Assembly (NCBI GenBank): GCA_019119415.1
Contig: DWXB01000008.1
Location: 1 to 32,145, forward strand
DNA length: 32,145 bases
Reading direction: 5' to 3'
From: Candidatus Ligilactobacillus avistercoris
GTDB taxonomy: Bacteria > Bacillota > Bacilli > Lactobacillales > Lactobacillaceae
A program made the translations under genes and the position numbers. The notes under the pieces were generated by a model that was not told the DNA's origin, ran no database searches, and was given only the letters and a program-made list of their open reading frames with translations. Positions 29,709 through 32,145 of the stretch are shown in pieces. The first letter of the stretch is position 1. Each line of letters opens with the position of its first letter.

Positions 29709-31820
29709 TTGCGTTCATTAGTTAAGAAGGTTCGCGATAAGCTGAGTACGCGCCTGGGCTTCTTTGCCATGGTGGTTGTCCTGTTTTGGATTACGTCGTA
29801 CATTGCTTACTGGACCGAGTTTAACCTTGGGGTGTCCGATCCAATGCAGCAGTTCCTGTTGGTATTGAACCCGATTCCCTTTGCGTTGATCCTATTTGGG
29901 ATTGCGCTCTTCTTTCGGGGAAAATGGTCGTACTGGATTATGCTGGTGATCGACTGGATTGAATCAATCTGGTTATTTGCCAACATCGAGTATTACCGGG
30001 AATTCTCCGACTTTATTACGATGGGGGTTATTAAGTCTGCTGGGGCAGTTTCTAATAACCTTGGATTAAGTATTAGCAAGATTATTCGGCCGTATGATTT
30101 CTTCGTATTCATCGGCGTGATTGTGCTAACGATTTTGGTAGTAACGAAGGTTATTAAGGTTGATAACCGCCCTGTTCGGTGGCGGCAGGGAATTATTAGC
30201 GTACTTGCGGGGGCTGTGCTGTTTTCCATCGACCTCGGGTGCGCATACAAGGACCGGCCGCAGCTGTTAGGACGGACGTTTGATAACAACTATATTGTTA
30301 AGTACCTCGGGATGAACTTCTATGCGGGTTACAATGCCTACACGACGCACCGCCAAACGGTAACGCGTGAGCGGGCATCAAGGAAGGATCTACAGAAGGT
30401 GCGGAAGTACACGGAGTCCCGGTATCTGCCGCCGAATGTTCAGTATTTCGGCAAGGAACGCGGGGAAAACGTGTTCGTGTTTCACTTGGAGAGTTTCCAG
30501 CAGTTTCTGATTGATTATAAGGTTAATGGGCGTGAGGTAACGCCAAACATTAACAAGTTCTATCACGATCAGCACACGCTCTCGTTTGACAACTTCTTCA
30601 ACCAAGTTGGTCAGGGGAAGACGTCTGATGCTGAAACGATGCTGGAAAATTCACTGTACGGGTTACCGTCAGGTTCGGTAATGACAGAGTATGGTGGCTC
30701 GAACACCTTCGATGCGGTTCCGGCAATCTTAGACCAACACGGGTACACAACAGCTTCCTTCCACGGGGACGTGGGGAGTTTCTGGAACCGGGTTAATACG
30801 TACAAGGCTTGGGGTTACCAGTACTTCTTTGATAAGAGTTACTACAACGACCGGAAAGGCTATGATATTGGGTACGGCCTGAAGGATAAGATTTTCCTGA
30901 AGGAAGCTTCCCAGTACATTGAGCAGCTGCCGCAGCCGTTCTACGCCAAGATTATTACGTTAACGAACCACTATCCGTACGAGTTGGATAAGAAGAATGC
31001 TTCGATTCCAAAGACAACGACCGGTGATGATACCGTCGATGGGTACGTTCAGACGGCTCATTACCTGGATCAGGCGTTTGGTGAGTGGATTAGTTACCTG
31101 AAGAAGACGGGACTATACAAGAATTCTGTGATTGTCGTTTACGGTGATCATTATGGAATTTCGAACAATCACAAGAAGCCAATTGCACAGTTGTTAGGAA
31201 AGAAGAGCGTAACGCCGTATGACCTTGCGATGTTCCAGAAGGTCCCGTTTATGATTCATGCCGAAAACCTTAAGGGGGGCATTAACCATACGTATGGTGG
31301 TGAAATCGACGTTATGCCGACGTTGCTGGACTTATTAGGAATCCACGACAAGCAGTACATTATGTTTGGCCAGGATCTTCTTAATCCGCAGCATGATCAG
31401 ACGGTAGCGTTCCGGGATGGCGACTTTGTTTCCCCAACCTATTCGAAGATTGGTAGTCGAATCTACAATAACCAGGGACAGGTTGTAAATGATAAGCTGA
31501 CGGCTGCTGAAAAGAAACAGGTTGACGAAATGCAGGAGGACGTTAACAAGCAATTGACGTACTCTGATAAGGTTGTCCTAGGAGATTTACTGCGTTTCTA
31601 CCATCCGAAGGGCTTCAAGCGGGTTAATAAGGCCGATTACACTTATAACTATACTAAGGCAATGTCTGAGCTTCGAAAGAATGATAAGAAGCACCCAACA
31701 AGTTTGAAGGACAAGAACCACGGAAAGACGTTGGTTGACGACTTCTCAACGGATGCGCCTGAATTGAAGGGATTAAATGATAACCAGATTTATAAGAACT
31801 GGGATAGCGGCCAGAATTAA
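29709..31820 (+). CDS. ltaS: Lipoteichoic acid synthase
   Basis: LtaS polymerises glycerol phosphate from phosphatidylglycerol onto the glycolipid anchor outside the membrane. I place the start at TTG 29709, eight bases after GGAGG (703 residues); the ATG at 29658 is at the -10 box. Five membrane helices fill residues ~10-180, followed by a linker and a sulfatase-like extracellular domain. The metal/substrate site includes VFHLESFQ (~262), the catalytic Thr305 in GQGKTSDAE (Thr300 in S. aureus LtaS), SFHGDVGSFWNR and YGDHYG. The C-terminal ~100 residues are charged and Lys-rich. It follows the genes for anchor synthesis and ends with a strong terminator. Confidence 0.95.
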   Translation: MRSLVKKVRDKLSTRLGFFAMVVVLFWITSYIAYWTEFNLGVSDPMQQFLLVLNPIPFALILFGIALFFRGKWSYWIMLVIDWIESIWLFANIEYYREFSDFITMGVIKSAGAVSNNLGLSISKIIRPYDFFVFIGVIVLTILVVTKVIKVDNRPVRWRQGIISVLAGAVLFSIDLGCAYKDRPQLLGRTFDNNYIVKYLGMNFYAGYNAYTTHRQTVTRERASRKDLQKVRKYTESRYLPPNVQYFGKERGENVFVFHLESFQQFLIDYKVNGREVTPNINKFYHDQHTLSFDNFFNQVGQGKTSDAETMLENSLYGLPSGSVMTEYGGSNTFDAVPAILDQHGYTTASFHGDVGSFWNRVNTYKAWGYQYFFDKSYYNDRKGYDIGYGLKDKIFLKEASQYIEQLPQPFYAKIITLTNHYPYELDKKNASIPKTTTGDDTVDGYVQTAHYLDQAFGEWISYLKKTGLYKNSVIVVYGDHYGISNNHKKPIAQLLGKKSVTPYDLAMFQKVPFMIHAENLKGGINHTYGGEIDVMPTLLDLLGIHDKQYIMFGQDLLNPQHDQTVAFRDGDFVSPTYSKIGSRIYNNQGQVVNDKLTAAEKKQVDEMQEDVNKQLTYSDKVVLGDLLRFYHPKGFKRVNKADYTYNYTKAMSELRKNDKKHPTSLKDKNHGKTLVDDFSTDAPELKGLNDNQIYKNWDSGQN

Positions 31821-31839
31821 GTAAGTGGTTGTGATTAAT

Positions 31840-31896
31840 ACACCGGTTTTATTCGCGAGTTCGGTTATGAACTCGGCGGGTAGAACCGGTGTTTTT
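31840..31896 (+). terminator. Terminator of ltaS
   Basis: ACACCGGTT (31840-31848) pairs with AACCGGTGT (31884-31892), with a second perfect hairpin CGAGTTC-GGTTAT-GAACTCG inside, followed by TTTTTG. It separates ltaS from the rRNA promoters. Confidence 0.88.
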
Positions 31897-31935
31897 GTGT
31901 GGGTAATAAAAAGCATGATGGAGTGCAAAAAGTTG

Positions 31936-31964
31936 TTGACGATTATTAGATTGGCTGGTAAGAT
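31936..31964 (+). promoter_or_regulatory. rRNA operon promoter P1
   Basis: TTGACG (31936-31941) and TAAGAT (31959-31964) are separated by 17 bases. Between P1 and P2 lies GCGG-CGAA-CCGC (31983-31994), a small hairpin in the P1 transcript. Confidence 0.65.
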
Positions 31965-32007
31965 AGTAACCGTTGCGAATGAGCGGCGAACCGCGATTAA
32001 TTAGGGC

Positions 32008-32037
32008 TTGACGTACAGGCTCTTTTCTCGCTATAAT
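32008..32037 (+). promoter_or_regulatory. rRNA operon promoter P2
   Basis: TTGACG (32008-32013) and TATAAT (32032-32037) are separated by 18 bases. Tandem strong promoters followed by a boxA-like leader are the usual start of a Gram-positive rRNA operon. Confidence 0.82.
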
Positions 32038-32045
32038 AGGTTAGT

Positions 32046-32145
32046 CGCGTGGGCGATGGTAGATCTTTGAAAACTGAACACAGTATCGACGAATTAAATG
32101 TGTAGGGCTCTTTTGAGCAACATAATTTAACGAAGTCAAACTTCG
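32046..32145 (+). promoter_or_regulatory. rRNA operon leader with boxA-like antitermination signal
   Basis: TCTTTGAAAACT at 32064-32075 resembles the boxA element of Bacillota rRNA leaders. The last 15 bases form CGAAGT-CAA-ACTTCG, a hairpin typical just before 16S rRNA in lactobacilli. The 16S gene itself would begin a few bases beyond the window. The stretch 31821-32145 holds no protein gene, only the ltaS terminator, P1, P2 and this leader. Confidence 0.75.

Overview
The window looks like chromosomal DNA of a fairly GC-rich lactic acid bacterium. Genes sit on both strands, spaced by strong hairpin terminators, with AGGAGG-type ribosome binding sites and several GTG/TTG starts. Gene content (Xpt/PbuX with a guanine riboswitch, RecX, ClpE with a CtsR box, LacS with a fused IIA domain, Gram-positive GalT, DUF1827, LafA/LafB/LtaS, MucBP domains) points to Lactobacillaceae. 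A Limosilactobacillus such as the L. fermentum/reuteri group is my best guess, by inference only. The first 130 bases are the end of a truncated IS3-like element and the last 110 run into the leader of an rRNA operon.

Left part (1-8300): a riboswitch-controlled xanthine salvage pair (xpt-pbuX, minus) faces away from GMP reductase (guaC, plus), with a 9-bp-arm palindrome between them. Then come recX (minus), the 23S rRNA uracil methyltransferase gene, a DUF402 nucleotide-phosphatase-like gene, an AI-2E family membrane protein and tagD (overlapping by 4 nt).

Middle (8300-13400): an EamA-type exporter, phosphoglycerate mutase, a small GtrA-like membrane protein, a degenerate TagH-like ATPase with its own C-terminal membrane helix, and release factor 3 (prfC), whose start is overlapped by a possible 14-codon leader ORF.

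Galactose block (13400-19760): lacS, galR (opposite strand), galK and galT form a Leloir-type uptake and entry module. CRE-like sites, TTTACTAA repeats and a 20-bp palindrome in the galK leader form its control region. No galE, galM or beta-galactosidase gene is present here.

Right part (19760-32145): a MucBP/SH3-like protein without signal peptide, DUF1827, clpE, a 63-residue gene of unknown function, then ptsH-ptsI. HPr and EI would phosphorylate the LacS IIA domain, linking this block to the galactose block. Next is a lipoteichoic acid block: LafA- and LafB-like glycolipid glycosyltransferases, a flippase-like membrane protein, and the LTA synthase ltaS under its own promoter. The window closes with tandem rRNA promoters P1/P2 and a boxA-like leader.

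The main unexplained items are related structured elements in intergenic regions (3401-3473, 8050-8156, 15623-15650, 19712-19756), the leader ORF of prfC, the degenerate TagH-like ATPase, and the signal-less MucBP protein. I found no CRISPR array, prophage, defence system or tRNA. Nothing in the window is clearly a wholly new system.
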